Shown piece by piece: positions 23,665-34,704 of a stretch of 64,000 bases of DNA (the stretch's first letter is position 1; each line of letters starts with the position of its first letter). Source of the DNA: Tricholomella constricta (lineage: Eukaryota; Basidiomycota; Agaricomycetes; Agaricales; Lyophyllaceae). The translations under genes and the position numbers were made by a program. A model generated the notes under the pieces. It was not told the origin of the DNA, made no database searches, and saw only the letters and a list, made by a program, of their open reading frames with translations. The DNA lies in the NCBI GenBank assembly GCA_013368375.1, contig JAACJP010000005.1:1488001-1552000 (forward strand). Reading direction: 5' to 3'.

Positions 23665-24212
23665 GGTTTTTATCGACAAGCGGGAGTGAATTGCTTCGTA
23701 AGAACAGGCCTATGATATCAGAGCAAGGAGCCGCATAAAATGCAGGCAGCTTTTGTATGAATTCCATCTGGCGCCTAACTGCGCGTGGCATCAGGTCTGT
23801 ATCGCTTGATCAGTGACGGAAACTCCAAGTCTCTCAGGTCAGGAAACCTCGTGCAAAGGCACGAGGACGCACGCCCTTTAGCTTCCGTCAGCGTGGCACC
23901 TTGGTGGCCCAGAGTGTGCAACACCTATGAGGCGGTGAAACGCGTTTTTTGAGACAGCTTCAAGTTGGGAGTTCCTAACTGCCTGTTAGTCGCGTGTAGA
24001 GCACGTTGAGCATTTCAGCAGCCTTGATTGAACCTTGTTTAGGCCCAGTCAGAGACTCAAGCTACCATACCAAACCATACCAGTAAGAACCCAGTCAAGT
24101 TGTCCCAGTATCTATTGTCTCGAGGATAAGAAGAGGCCATCCAAGTTCTCACCAAATTCCAACAATCCAGTCCAAGAAGGTAACGCCTAGTGCCTTGGCC
24201 GTAACTTCGGAT
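23665..24212. other. intergenic region
   Basis: It combines the promoter of GTPase copy B with the 3' flank of the small basic protein gene, which lies to the right on the same strand. Nothing else is recognisable. Confidence 0.45.
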
Positions 24213-24476
24213 TCACTTCTTCGATACCTTTCCTCCAGGCGCCTTCGGGGTTGCTGTGTAAGTCGGAGCTTTGATAGCTCCCCCAGTGGCCTTGTTGGCG
24301 TTCAAGGTTCCAGTCGTAGCGTGGGTTCGGGCGGAAGCTGGGGCCTTTCCAGTTCCGGCCTTGACCTATAACATAAATAAGATCCTGAAGCGAACACTGG
24401 ACATCATGACCGTGACATTTACCCGACCAGCCTGCACTCTTGCTGAAGCGGATGAGGTGGGTGTCTTTCCGGCCAT
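24213..24476 (-). CDS. small Ala/Thr/Lys-rich basic protein
   Basis: Two exons (24476-24423 and 24365-24213) join in phase 0 across a 57-bp GT-AG intron and encode 68 residues: MAGKTPTSSASARVQAGR, then an exon rich in Lys, Ala, Thr, Pro and Gly (VKAGTGKAPASARTHATTG ... KAPGGKVSKK). There is no cysteine, no acidic residue and no aromatic residue other than one Tyr. It resembles the disordered tails of histones or HMG-like proteins, or a small stress protein. I know no family for it. Support comes from the clean splice pair, the uniform composition across both exons and the absence of stops. Expression is not shown. Confidence 0.5.
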
Positions 24477-25866
24477 TTGAAATCTGGAGTCGGAGCGTAA
24501 GATATAAGTAAAATAATCGCGGCGATGATAGGTAACAGGGTGTACCTTGAGTTGGCTTCGATATTTGTAAAAGATAATCCGAAGGAGTTATTGAAGGCTA
24601 AGGAGAACTGGATGGTTTATGGACCACTAGAGTCGGGCGTACCTTCTTTTATAACAACCTGATGAAAGGAATGAGACGACGCGCAACGGCGACCAAACAA
24701 AAGCGTGAATTGCGCTACTCGTGAGTCTAGGATGGTTCCATCGGGATTGTCTCGATAACGTGTCACCCTAATCGGAACGGGGCCCTTGAGAAAATAGGGG
24801 CAGTCGGTTCATGCAATATGCTCATCCAATCGCCTTTAGCGGCTCTGGCGAAGAAGTGGCAGGGTTCACGACAATTGGATGGTTTTGACAGGAGGCGGAA
24901 AGCTGGACCACTGTGATACCTTGTGCTCATCGGTGTTCCATCGCACCAGATTCTCTTTCGTATAGTGTATTACAATGGCGGAAGGCTGGAAGCAAATGAA
25001 ACGCGCAAATGATGAGATTAAGTTCATATTCTGTTGCCCGGATATCAGTAAATGTAAAGTCTTGGCCGCCGATGCCGTGCAAACGTGTGTCATGATACAA
25101 AGGGTGGTATGAGAAACTCATCTAAAGATCTCGAAATCGTCTATCGTCTAAGCTACCGTGCACCACCGGTGTGGGATCTATGTGGTGTACGTTCTAGGTC
25201 CATGTAAACCAATGTCAGTGTCATGCAAAATATAGGCACATTTAAACTGACAGAAGGTAGGTATGGGGGCGAAATCACGGGTGAATACGTCGTCTACGTT
25301 GTCCAGATGTGTGACGACGAAGATAAGATGCTGCGGGTGTCCCGCGTATAGATGTTTCGTCGAGCGGTTCGACATTGGGTGGGGTTGTGTCGGATAGTTT
25401 CTGCAGATGAAAAGGCCATGCCCACCTCGCGGAGGCTACGTCCTGCGCCACTCCAGGCAGCGTAGCAGCCCCTTTGAGGTCAGGGATATGGGTCGTAGAT
25501 ACAGCCTTTGTGCCAACCGAAAACACAACAGCGGTGGCCAGATAAGTGGAGGGATCGAATCTCATGTTGGCGAAGAGTGGAGATATCTATATAAAGGCTT
25601 CAAGATTAAGGGAGTCAAATCAGGTATTTCCGACACGCCAATCGGCCTGTATACTGACCTCTAAGGGATTGGGAGATTTGTATCGAGGGAGATTCTAAGG
25701 ATGATGGAGAGAGTCACATTACTTGAACGGCTTTTAACAACTTACGGTCTGAAAGGGCCTTGAGGCCACCTTGCCTCTGCGCAGTCCACGGCCCGAGAAA
25801 ATTACGTAATGTTTTCCCACATCGATTCCTCCGTTGTTGCGTCCTTATCCACCGTCATACCGTAAA
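24477..25866. other. intergenic region with a possible small gene
   Basis: About 1.4 kb upstream of the NOSIP-like gene. Only the minus-strand candidate at 25178-25565 has any gene-like structure. The rest shows nothing I can support. Confidence 0.4.
25178..25565 (-). CDS. possible small two-exon gene of unknown function
   Basis: A TATA-like tttatataga lies about 20 bases before ATG 25565. The first exon reads MRFDPSTYLATAVVFSVGTK with a moderately hydrophobic start. A donor at 25427 (AG/gtgggc) and an acceptor near 25400 (tctgcag) would shift into a second frame that stays open to 25178 (LIFVVTHLDNVDDVFTRDF...). That intron would be only about 25-30 bp, which is too short to trust. An unspliced 96-residue product is the alternative. 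Confidence 0.25.
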
Positions 25867-27199
25867 ATGACAAAACATAGCAAGAACAATACTGCTTCAT
25901 CCATCTTCAGCTATGCAGAATATAAGAGATTGGATTATGGAACCAAAAGGGTGTGTACACTAGAAGTATCCTGCAAGACTTATAATGCTGACATGTCAAC
26001 AGCAACGGCTTGGAAATGAATCAATGCGACGATTTGATGCATGTGCGTTATGCTTGAACCATGCTCGAGAACCAGTGGCGTGCAATCAAGGCCATCTTTT
26101 TTGCAAGGAGTGTGTCTACACCGATCTTTGTGAGTTCTGTGCGCGTGTTGCAATGCTGATTGCTGATGTGACACCTGGTTAGTGTCGCAGAAGCAGGATA
26201 TCCAAAAGCAGAAAATCAAATTGGAGGCTCTTAAACAGGAGGTTGAAGAAGAGAAAGCAAGAGCAAAGGAGGCCGCGAGAGAGCGTGTGCTGCAGGACTT
26301 CGAGAGAGGGCAGTTAGGACTGGCTGGAACACCGTCTCTTGCTGGCACAAAATCTGGAGGCGACGCGGACGAATGTGAGTTCCTTAGCCGCAACCGATCA
26401 TAGAGCTAACATCTCATCATCAAGCGCGAGGAACGAAACGAAAATTCGCTTTCGATTCATCGACCGTCGAGAACCTTGCACGAGAGGCAGAGGAGGCAGC
26501 TCTTCGTGATATTGAACGCGAACAAGCTGAAGCCCTGCGACACAAGCTTCCTGATTTCTGGCTCCCTTCCTTGACACCCACATATACATCTTCTGGCCCC
26601 CCACAATCCTTGACGGATGTGAAGGTTCAAACGACCTGTCGAGGGGGCAATCCGCCACATCCAATCGCGTGAGTACAAGAAGCAAGCCGCACCAATAATA
26701 GCTCATTCCATTCGCTCGTCTTTACAGACTCAAAAACTTGATACCCGTCAAATTCACTTATCACAATGCTGCGGCCGGCCCTTCAGGATCATCCGACTCA
26801 ACGCCGGTTGACAGTGATGAAAAGTCCAAGAAAGAAGAGCCTGAGCCGATGTGCCCATCATGTAAGAAGCACCTTTCGAACAGCGTCCTCATGTTTAGTA
26901 TGTCATATCTTTCTTCTCGACTCCGTCCTCCTGATCATGGTATCCCAGTCATGAAGCCATGTGCCCACGTCACATGCAAAACATGCACTGATTCTCTCGT
27001 TCGACCTGGTAAGCAATGCGTCGTTTGCGACAAACAGCTAAAGGAGAAAGATATCGTGGAATTAAAGAGGGAAGGTAGGTTTGCTTCTACTTATCTCGTT
27101 TGTTTCGTGACCCTGATTCTTTCGTGGTCGGTAGGTACTGGGTTTGCCGGCGGAGGATTGGCAGAGACTTCGAAGGCAGGGATCGCCTTTCAAGGTTGA
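25867..27199 (+). CDS. NOSIP/CSU-2-like RING (U-box type) E3 ubiquitin ligase
   Basis: The N-terminus matches the highly conserved start of NOSIP homologues: MTKHSKNNTASSIFSYAEYK, then after an intron QRLGNESMRRFDACALCLNH and the half-RING CNQGHLFCKECVYTDL. A Lys/Glu-rich coiled coil follows (QKQKIKLEALKQEVEEEK). The second half-RING is at the C-terminus: MCPSCKKHLSNSVLMF, intron, VMKPCAHVTCKTCTDSLVRP and CVVCDKQL. In this family both parts form modified RING/U-box folds that recruit E2 enzymes. Human NOSIP is nuclear and spliceosome-associated. The end is ETSKAGIAFQG with TGA at 27197-27199. Four or five short introns were inferred. The gene looks intact. Confidence 0.85.
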
Positions 27200-27483
27200 C
27201 ATATCCATAATTTCAGTCCCGGTTTTTCCAACGCGGCGAAATTTGCGTACATTAAGAAGAGGTATGGCCTATCTCTCGATTCTTCTGATGAAGCGTCATA
27301 TCCTCGTCAACTACCAGTCACCTCTGTCTTGCTTCAACACTGGTACCATGTGACACGATCCTGATGCGTGACTTCGGCCATGGAACACTGCTGAAGAACT
27401 GAGGCGGAAGCGACGGCCCGCTACTTTCAGTACGACAGTACATAAGCGCGTTGCCTCGTTTCCAATTGCACACTGTTAACATC
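27200..27483. other. intergenic region upstream of the GH31 gene
   Basis: These 284 bases separate the NOSIP-like gene from the GH31 start and should contain the GH31 promoter. No clear TATA box is seen. Confidence 0.45.
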
Positions 27484-30400
27484 ATGTTTGGAAACTCTTT
27501 ACACTTGCTGGCGACCACCAGCAGCATCCTTGCGGCGACTAACGCGTCCTATTTTCAGCCCAACTCTACAGGCATTAAGTTACAGAATGGCTTTGAGCGT
27601 GTGTACATCCAGGTTGGGGTGTCTCGACTTCTGGGCGTGCGTAATTGCTTACCATTTAAACGGCAGCCGTTTGGCAATCACGGCGTACGCGTTCGTGCGA
27701 GCCTCCTGAGGGATCCCACGGGAAATGAACCGTCTGCCTTCTTCGATCCCCCACTCGAGGGCCCCGGGGCAAATCAGGCTCTGACACATGATGTCACCTT
27801 GTCATTTCAGGGCAGCGCATCTCTCAGGAATGGAAGGCTTATCGCTCAAGTGTCTCGTGGGGTACTCTCCTTCTTGCGTGTAGAGCAGAACGGGGCCACT
27901 ACGCTGTTGACGTCGGAGTATTCTGACGCGAAGTCGCTTCCTTCGAGGTATTACACACAAGACTATCGCTCGTCGTCTTCCGCGGCACAATTCGCGTTTA
28001 GCTCGAGTCCTGATGAACAATTCTATGGAGCAGGGCAGCAGGCGTGCTGTAAAGACCATTCGGTAAACAAGAAAGGGCAAGTGGTGGACCTGCTCAACTT
28101 CAACTCTCACGTCACGCTTCCCGTATACATGTCAAACAAGGTACGTGATGCTCATCGTCTTGCAGGATGAGGCACGTTAACGGTGTGCAATAGGGATATC
28201 TTCAGTTCTTCAATATGCCGAGTCAAGGAAAACTGGGTAAATCAGAATCATCTCCAGGAGCTTGAATAACTCTTTAATTGTTATGGTAGAATTTGGACAC
28301 CTCCGGACTCGCTTTGAAACCAGCGAAGCGACTGTCGTGGATTATTACATGTATTTTTTCCCACATAGCGGAGTTCGTTGTTCTAACACTCTTGACTTTA
28401 GCACCACCGCAGACCCTGGAGACTATGACGCATTACAGGAGCAGTATACCGCGGTCACAGGTCAGCACAACAGCCCGCACCGTCAGTTCAAGGCTAACTG
28501 ATGAATCAGGCCGTCAGCCAACCCCGCCCGATTTCATGCTGGGCTATCAGCAATCTAAACTAAGGTACTATAATCAAACCCAAGTTCTCAAGCTTGCAAA
28601 GCGATTCCACGACGAGGATGTGAAAGTCTCGTTGATTGTAGTTGGTAAGAAAGGAATTTTTCTTCTAAATTTTTATTCAAGGCCGCGAGCAGACTTTTTC
28701 GCTTGGAAATTCCAAGGAGACTGGTAAGGTATCTGTTTAAATACTACAGAACGCTCATTTGTGTAGGTCGTTTGATCCGCAGTATTTCCCAGACCCTGCT
28801 GGCATGGCAGCAGAGGTCAAGCGATTGACTGGAGCTGAAATGATGGTGTCGATGTGGCCAAGCGTTGAAGATCTCTCAGTCAATTATCGTACACTGCAAG
28901 AGCAGGGCTTATTGGCGACCACGAGAGATGGTCCTGGGGTTCAAGATTCATTTGAAGGGGTGTATACTCGACTTGGTGAGCGAGCCCGAAGTTCCTTCCC
29001 CCCCCCTTCCCCTTGCTAACCTTATCTGAAGTTGATTCAACGAATCCTGCGGCTAGGGAATTCATCTGTGAGTCAGATATACGAAATCTTTGGTTAATCG
29101 GTGTGATGACCTTCTCAGGGAAACGATTGAACGAAAGTTACTTCTCGAAGGGTATCCACAACTTCTGGATCGATCAAGCAGATGGCATGTTCCCCTCGGT
29201 ATGGACCTGTCCGATGCTCATCAATCTGTCTAGGTGGAACATTGGGTGAACCTTTCGAGAATAGTATGTTCTCGTTTTATTGCCGGTCCTCTATCTTTGA
29301 CTGTTTCCAATAGACGGCCAAGCTATTTCTTCGATCCCCTTTGCCCGCTCTTTTGCCCAATATTTCATCGGTACTCAAGAAGCGACAGGGAAAATGTATC
29401 CTTGGCTGCACCAACAAGCTATTGACGAAGGCTTGCGTAACTTAACGGGCACGGATGAGAGAGCAACATCGTGTCAATATATGTCGCTAACAAGGAGCAC
29501 CTTCGCCGGTGGACAGCGCTTCTGCTCGTATCTTTGGAGTGGCGATACAGATTCGAGGTTTGATGTTCTCTTGCAGCAGGTTACTTCTGGGGTTTCTGTC
29601 GCTGCCTCCGGTATCTCGTCATGGACGCTTGATATCGGTGGCTTTGCTGGACTAGATATTGACACCACAGAAGTGAAGATGATTCAGGGCTTTCCCAGAC
29701 AAAATATTGATACTGTTCTCCCAGGGTCGGGAGCTTTTCGTCCGCTGGTTCGCTATGGGGGTATTCCTTCCATATGTATGTCACGATTACATTCCCATCA
29801 CATATCCGGTGTTCATCTTCATATCTAGACACGCGTACATGGGTGAGTCGTCAATATACCCCTTAGATTCCCTGTCAGCTAACTTCCACTCGAAGGACTC
29901 GAAGTTGTAACGTTACGAGAGAAACTTCTCCTCCACATGCTAATCCCTGTGGCAACGAAGTCAGCTTTCCGATTTATTCCTCTCACGAGCTGAATGAATG
30001 ATTGTGAGTTGCTTTGCAGCCATGGTCGTATGGTGCAGAAAACTTCGTCGTCATTAAAAAGGTACATCTTTCCTCGTTATTGATATATGAATCTGATCAT
30101 CACACTTTGAAATCAGTACATCGAGTTGCGGTATCAGCTTGTTCCATACGTCAAATCTCTGTTCAAGATGCTGCAGAAGACCGGAAAGACGATAATGCGA
30201 CCTCTCTATTACGATTTCTCCACCTCCGATCCTTTCATCGTGGAGGCAACCCGATTCAACGAACCGTCCATCGTACATCAGTACATGTTCGGTACGGAAA
30301 TACACCATTCTTGTGCCACTAATGGACTCACAGATCGTTGTATTGGCAGGACCCCGTTTACTTATAGCTCCCGTTGGAGAAGCCAACGTTACGGTCAAGG

Positions 30401-30634
30401 AAGTGTATCTGCCACGTTTACCACAATCGCATCTGGGACAGAACCTTACATGGATACACTGGTTGGTTTGCTGAGTGTGCCCTACGATTTGACCTTTGGC
30501 GCTGACTCACGTCCAGGTGGTCCGACAAAGACTTTGGGACTGGGGGTAGGTTTGTAAACGTCAGTGCCAAACTCGACGAGATACCAGTGTTCTATCTGGG
30601 ATCGAAGAAGGACATATTGAGTGGAGAAATATGA
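27484..30634 (+). CDS. secreted glycoside hydrolase family 31 (alpha-xylosidase / alpha-glucosidase type)
   Basis: Retaining exo-glycosidase releasing alpha-linked xylose or glucose. The start at 27484 gives a signal peptide (MFGNSLHLLATTSSILAATN). The N-terminal beta-sandwich runs to about residue 230 (PDEQFYGAGQQACCKDHSVN, MSNKGYLQFFNMPSQGKLEF). The TIM barrel carries PPDFMLGYQQSKLRYYN, FFAWKFQGDWSFDPQYFPDP, and the nucleophile in HNFWIDQADGG. The acid/base Asp should be in SYLWSGDTDSRFDVLLQQ, and SSWTLDIGGFAGLDID follows. The C-terminal sandwich ends YLGSKKDILSGEI. More than a dozen introns join in phase without stops, so the gene looks functional. The DIRS-like element begins within 270 bp of the stop. 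The motif set is nearer to alpha-xylosidase-like GH31 than to maltase, which would fit xyloglucan breakdown beside the other wall-degrading genes. Confidence 0.85.
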
Positions 30635-30899
30635 TTCATCTCAATGCCATTACGTTCATATGTCCGTGCTATCTCGTTCACAAAGCAAATCTTGAATATT
30701 TCCACTCGTCCGATCTCAGCGGCGGCTGAGGCCACGTAAGCCTGCGCACGGCTGGCCTAAGCTTAGATAAGGCCATCGCGTGTCACGAAATTTACTTCCT
30801 CCTCTTTTGATTTCTAATATATTCAAGTACTGAAGTATCTCTGAGACATTCTTTCTCATTCGCCTCCGCTCATCTTCGTTAAAAATTTTGCTCAATTAA
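30635..30899. other. 5' flank / leader of the DIRS-like element
   Basis: It probably contains the left terminal repeat and promoter of the retroelement, but I could not match it to the right end. A short TCTAATATAT is shared with the 3' flank at about 36236. This could mark repeats or be chance. Confidence 0.35.
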
Positions 30900-32372
30900 A
30901 TGTCTGCTCAGCTGCCTAACGCCGGTATACCCGGCCCTATCCCGGATGATTTTGATTTTGATGCACACTTGGCCGTTCCGGATGCTCTGGTGATGCCCGA
31001 GATTCCGCTCCCGATTCGTGTTGCTCGTAACGTCGAGATTGAAGTCCACAATAACGATAGTATCTTCAGAACGGTCAACGCGAAAGAGACTCCCTCGCCG
31101 CGACCGGTGGACCTCGACATCGGGCCTCCCCTCCGCCGTCTCTACTCTTTTTCGGATGAAGAATTTCAGGAGATGGTAGATAGCGAGACGTTGTGCGCTA
31201 GCCTCGCCCCTCTTCCGATTGCCCTCCTCAGGTTCATCGAGGGCGAGCGTGCGATCTTGAAGAAGACAGCTGAGCGCGACAGGCAAGCGGAGAAGGATAA
31301 AGACAAGGAGGGAGATACCAAAACGCGCACCAAGCTCCTCGGTAGCATGCAGCTCCTTGATCCGGTCAAACGGGTGCCCGCTCAGCGCGACCGGATTACC
31401 ATCCCCACAACCTACCTGCTATGCGTCAAAAACAAGCTATGTCCCCCTCTCAATTTCTTCACTAACGAACACATTGACGCGGTCAATTACACTCCCCAGG
31501 ATGTCCATTTCAAGCTGTTGCGACCCTGGGCTGACGAAGAGACCACTGAAAAGGTCCAGCTCCTGGACATGCCCAAGATGATTTCTTTATGGGGCTCAGA
31601 TGACACCAGCGCCTGTCTGACTCCTTTCCGTTTCGTCGAGGCCTCCGGGAATTTGCTGGCCGCCCTTGAACTTTTGTGCGACCCCTCGCCTTCGGTCTCG
31701 GTTACCCTGGGCTCCGCTACTCCTTCGTCTACCGCCGCGCCCTCGGTACCCTCCTATGCTTCCGAATATAGGAAGCACCGCGACTTCTTCGTGCAATTAG
31801 ATAACTTCGAGGCAACTTTCCCGGATTGGTACCCCTTCGAACTTAAGGCCCGAAGGGATATCCTCAAAGGTGTGTTATTCGACTGGGACGCGTACGCGTC
31901 CGAAGTGCTGCTTCGTGTTCGTCTGGGAGAGCTCGAACGCGAACGCCGTCCCAAACGTGCTTCGGATTCCGATGCTCCCTTTCCTAACAAGTTCCCTCGG
32001 CATTCTAGGCCTGATGCTCCTCCTGCTGTCAACCGTTCCCGCCAGTCCTTTCGTTCGGGCCCGACGCGAGTCCCACAGTGCCTCATATGCGCCAGGGGAC
32101 ACTCTTTCCGGGACCATCCCTCATCCACCACCACTTTCGAGGACGGCAAGCCACTCTTCTCACGTCTCCGCGACAACAACATCTGGTCCGCCAAAGCCCA
32201 TAAAGGAGGAACGCAAAAGAGAATCTGTAGCCTGTACAACCTCAACCGGTTCTGCGACAATCGTCACGGACCCGATGCCCTCCATATCTGCTCTCTCTGC
32301 GGCGCCCAGCATGCCGCTTTTGAGCGCAGCCCGTCTTGTGACCGGACCTTTGACGGGTCTATCCAAGCCTGA
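30900..32372 (+). CDS. DIRS-like element ORF1 (gag-like)
   Basis: 490 codons without intron. The N-terminal part is acidic and Pro-rich. Residues about 130-150 form a charged Lys/Asp/Glu helix (KDKDKEGDTKTRTK). The centre (YLLCVKNKLCPPLNFFTNEH) resembles the capsid-like region of fungal DIRS ORF1. The tail contains a Cys/His cluster, CSLYNLNRFCDNRHGPDALH followed by ICSLCGAQHAAFE, a nucleic-acid-binding knuckle typical of this position. The next gene's frame is open across its last third, but its best start codon lies 71 bases beyond the stop. Confidence 0.8.
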   Translation: MSAQLPNAGIPGPIPDDFDFDAHLAVPDALVMPEIPLPIRVARNVEIEVHNNDSIFRTVNAKETPSPRPVDLDIGPPLRRLYSFSDEEFQEMVDSETLCASLAPLPIALLRFIEGERAILKKTAERDRQAEKDKDKEGDTKTRTKLLGSMQLLDPVKRVPAQRDRITIPTTYLLCVKNKLCPPLNFFTNEHIDAVNYTPQDVHFKLLRPWADEETTEKVQLLDMPKMISLWGSDDTSACLTPFRFVEASGNLLAALELLCDPSPSVSVTLGSATPSSTAAPSVPSYASEYRKHRDFFVQLDNFEATFPDWYPFELKARRDILKGVLFDWDAYASEVLLRVRLGELERERRPKRASDSDAPFPNKFPRHSRPDAPPAVNRSRQSFRSGPTRVPQCLICARGHSFRDHPSSTTTFEDGKPLFSRLRDNNIWSAKAHKGGTQKRICSLYNLNRFCDNRHGPDALHICSLCGAQHAAFERSPSCDRTFDGSIQA

Positions 32373-32442
32373 AGAGGTGCTACGTTACCGGGACTTCTCA
32401 GATTCGATCCACTACCGCTCGCGCTCGTTGTCCTCGTCCCCT

Positions 32443-34704
32443 ATGGACGATGAACTCTTCGAACGCATAGTCACTCCTTATAAAGTATCGGCATACGATC
32501 GTTTCTTGACTAAACACAATCTGCATTCCAACTATCCGCTCCTTATTGGCAATCTCACTCGTGGTTTCCCTCTCGGTACATTACCCGAACTCACCAAGTC
32601 CATTGTAATTAAAAACCATCCCTCCGTCGATCTTCATCCCGAAGCTGTGGCCGATTACCTGGCCACCGAGATTGGTCTCGGTCGCATGTCCGGTCCTTTC
32701 ACTCTCCCAGACGTCGAGCGTATCCTGCGAGGCCCAGTTTATTGTTCCCCATTCATTGTGGCCGAGCAGGACACTGGCCCGAATTCACCTCCAAAACTCC
32801 GCGTTTGCAGAAACCTTTCTAAGAACGATCCGCTCACTGGGACACCCTCGGTCAATAGCTACATAGCCAAAGAAGATTTTCCTACCCGCTTTGATATGGC
32901 TTTCCGAGTTGCCGACGAGGTACGTTCAATCCATTATCTGTCCACCTTCCTACCCAGTCGTTGTTACATCTGTTTCGAATTCTCAGTCGGCCCCTGAGTT
33001 GGCCGACTAATTTATCACTTTTGCTTTCTTTGTCGTCTCCTGTGAACGTCGACTACTGTGCACGCTCGTGCGACCTGACGGGGCCGCCCGTCTCATCTCT
33101 CTTGGTGTCGACACTCGCCGACTCCGAGTAACTCTGCTCCCGAGCTTATGCTCTCCGGCGTGGTCCTCTCAGGACGCGCTTCTCATCTCTTTGCTCGGTG
33201 TCGATATTCTTCGACATCGAGTCACTCTCCCATCGGTGGTCTCATCGAGGCCACATATCTCATCTCTTTATTTGACGTCGACTTCTTAAGACGTCGAATC
33301 ACTCTTTCTCTCGTGGCCTCTTCCAGGTCACGTCTCTCATTCTTTGCCCAACGTTGCTATCTTTCAACGTCGGACCATTCTCTCTTCAACCATGTCTCTT
33401 CGTGTACTCTACCTACACGAACCCTTAACTCATCCAATCTCACTCTAGGTGGCTCGCGCCCCTTCAGGCACTCAAGCCATGTCCTTCGACATAAAAGCGT
33501 TCCACCGCACTTGCCCCGCTCTCCCAGATCACAAGCCCTTTCTCGTCGTCTCGTTTAAGGGCGATTTCTACATCGATCATGTACACCCCTTCGGCGCTCG
33601 TCCCGCGAGTAGTAATTCAGGGCAAGTCGCTAACGCTTCGGTGGATATCTGGCACGCCGAAACTCACCCCACTTGCCTATTCTTCAAGTACGAAGATGAT
33701 ATCGAAGCGTTTCGCTATCCTGTCGCCGACGGTCCTTTCCAAGAAGGGCCGTACCGCTACGCTCACGACCGTGATTCGGTTATGGGTCTTGTTGCAGATC
33801 TCAATATTCCCTGGCACCCCGAGAAGACCGATTCTCGTTTCTCCACTAATTTCACGTACATCGGCTTCTCCTGGGACCTCGTTTTACGTAGGGTTTCTCT
33901 ACCCGAGAAGAAGCGTTTAAAATATCTCAACCGTATTACACTCATGCTCGACGCCCACCTTAAAAATCGCGCGGCCTTCAACTTACGTGACATACAAGTC
34001 ATACACGGTACCCTTGTACATGTCACTTTCGTGTATCCCGAGGGCTCCTCGAGATTGCCCGCATTCTCTAATTTCATGGCAGGTTCGATCTCTTTCGTCC
34101 CGGTCCTTGACTCTTCTCAATCGACTCTCCAGGGTATAAGACTAACATGTTCGTCACTCATCACCTCAGTGACTCAGTCGTCGCGGCCTTACGCTGGTGG
34201 CTGGTCAAACTCCAAAATCCTTCCGGCTTTCGCCAACTCCACCCTATTCGCAACCTGGCGCACGTCGGTATTTACGTCGACGCCTCCACCTCATGGGGCT
34301 TAGGCATTATCATTGGAGAATTTTGGTACGCTTTAAAACTTGTGGATGATTGGAAGGTGCCGCAGCACGACATCTGCTGGCTCGAAGCGGTCGCCATCGA
34401 ACTCGTCTTCTCGTTCCTCGTTCAGCTCCACTACACCAACACTCACGTCATCATCCACTCCGACAATTTTGGAGCTATCGGCGCTCACCACAAGCACCGC
34501 AGCCCGAACGTGCCCATCAACCTATGCACGCGTCGGACATATGCCGTTCTCGTTCAACACCTCATTGCACCTTCTTTCGCTTATGTTCCTTCCGAAGATA
34601 ATCCTGCAGACCCGATCTCGCGTGGGGAATCGGGCGCACCCAGAACCCTACTAGTGCGGTCCTTCGATATACCGCACGAGCTGCGTCGTTTCTTCCATGC
34701 CTAG
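32443..34704 (+). CDS. DIRS-like element reverse transcriptase - RNase H
   Basis: Reverse transcribes the element RNA. The first in-frame ATG after the gag stop is 32443 (MDDELFER), although the same frame is open from 31870 and initiation inside gag is possible. The RT domain has GRMSGPFTLPDVERIL, PVYCSPFIVAEQ, then a 529-bp intron (32920-33448) just before motif A. It resumes with MSFDIKAFHRTCP (catalytic Asp), YIDHVHPFGARPASSNSGQ and FFKYEDDIEAFR (the DD pair). A 60-70 bp intron removes the stretch after NFMAG. RNase H follows: YVDASTSWGLGIIIG, CWLEAVAIELVF, IIHSDNFGAIG and PSEDNPADPISRGES. The stop TAG at 34702-34704 overlaps the recombinase start by eight bases. Confidence 0.88.
32920..33448 (+). 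repeat. RT-gene intron filled with tandem hairpin units
   Basis: GT-AG intron (gtacgt...actctag), far longer than any other in the window. It begins with a perfect 7-bp stem, GTCGGCC/GGCCGAC (32986-33007). About four diverged units of 75-85 bp follow, roughly from 33090, 33180, 33257 and 33333, each opening with a tctcatctctt-like stretch. Each carries a first hairpin (TGTCGA/TCGACA at 33199-33216, GACGTC/GACGTC at 33274-33295, ACGTTG/CAACGT at 33351-33370). Three carry a second one (GTGGTCTC/GAGGCCAC at 33236-33254, CGTGGCCT/AGGTCACG at 33312-33332, weaker at 33163-33175). Confidence 0.7.

Noticed and set aside
33068..33558. Open frames inside the long intron of the DIRS-like RT gene
   Set aside because: They read the hairpin repeats. 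No homology to RT is seen, and removing 32920-33448 joins conserved RT sequence in phase.
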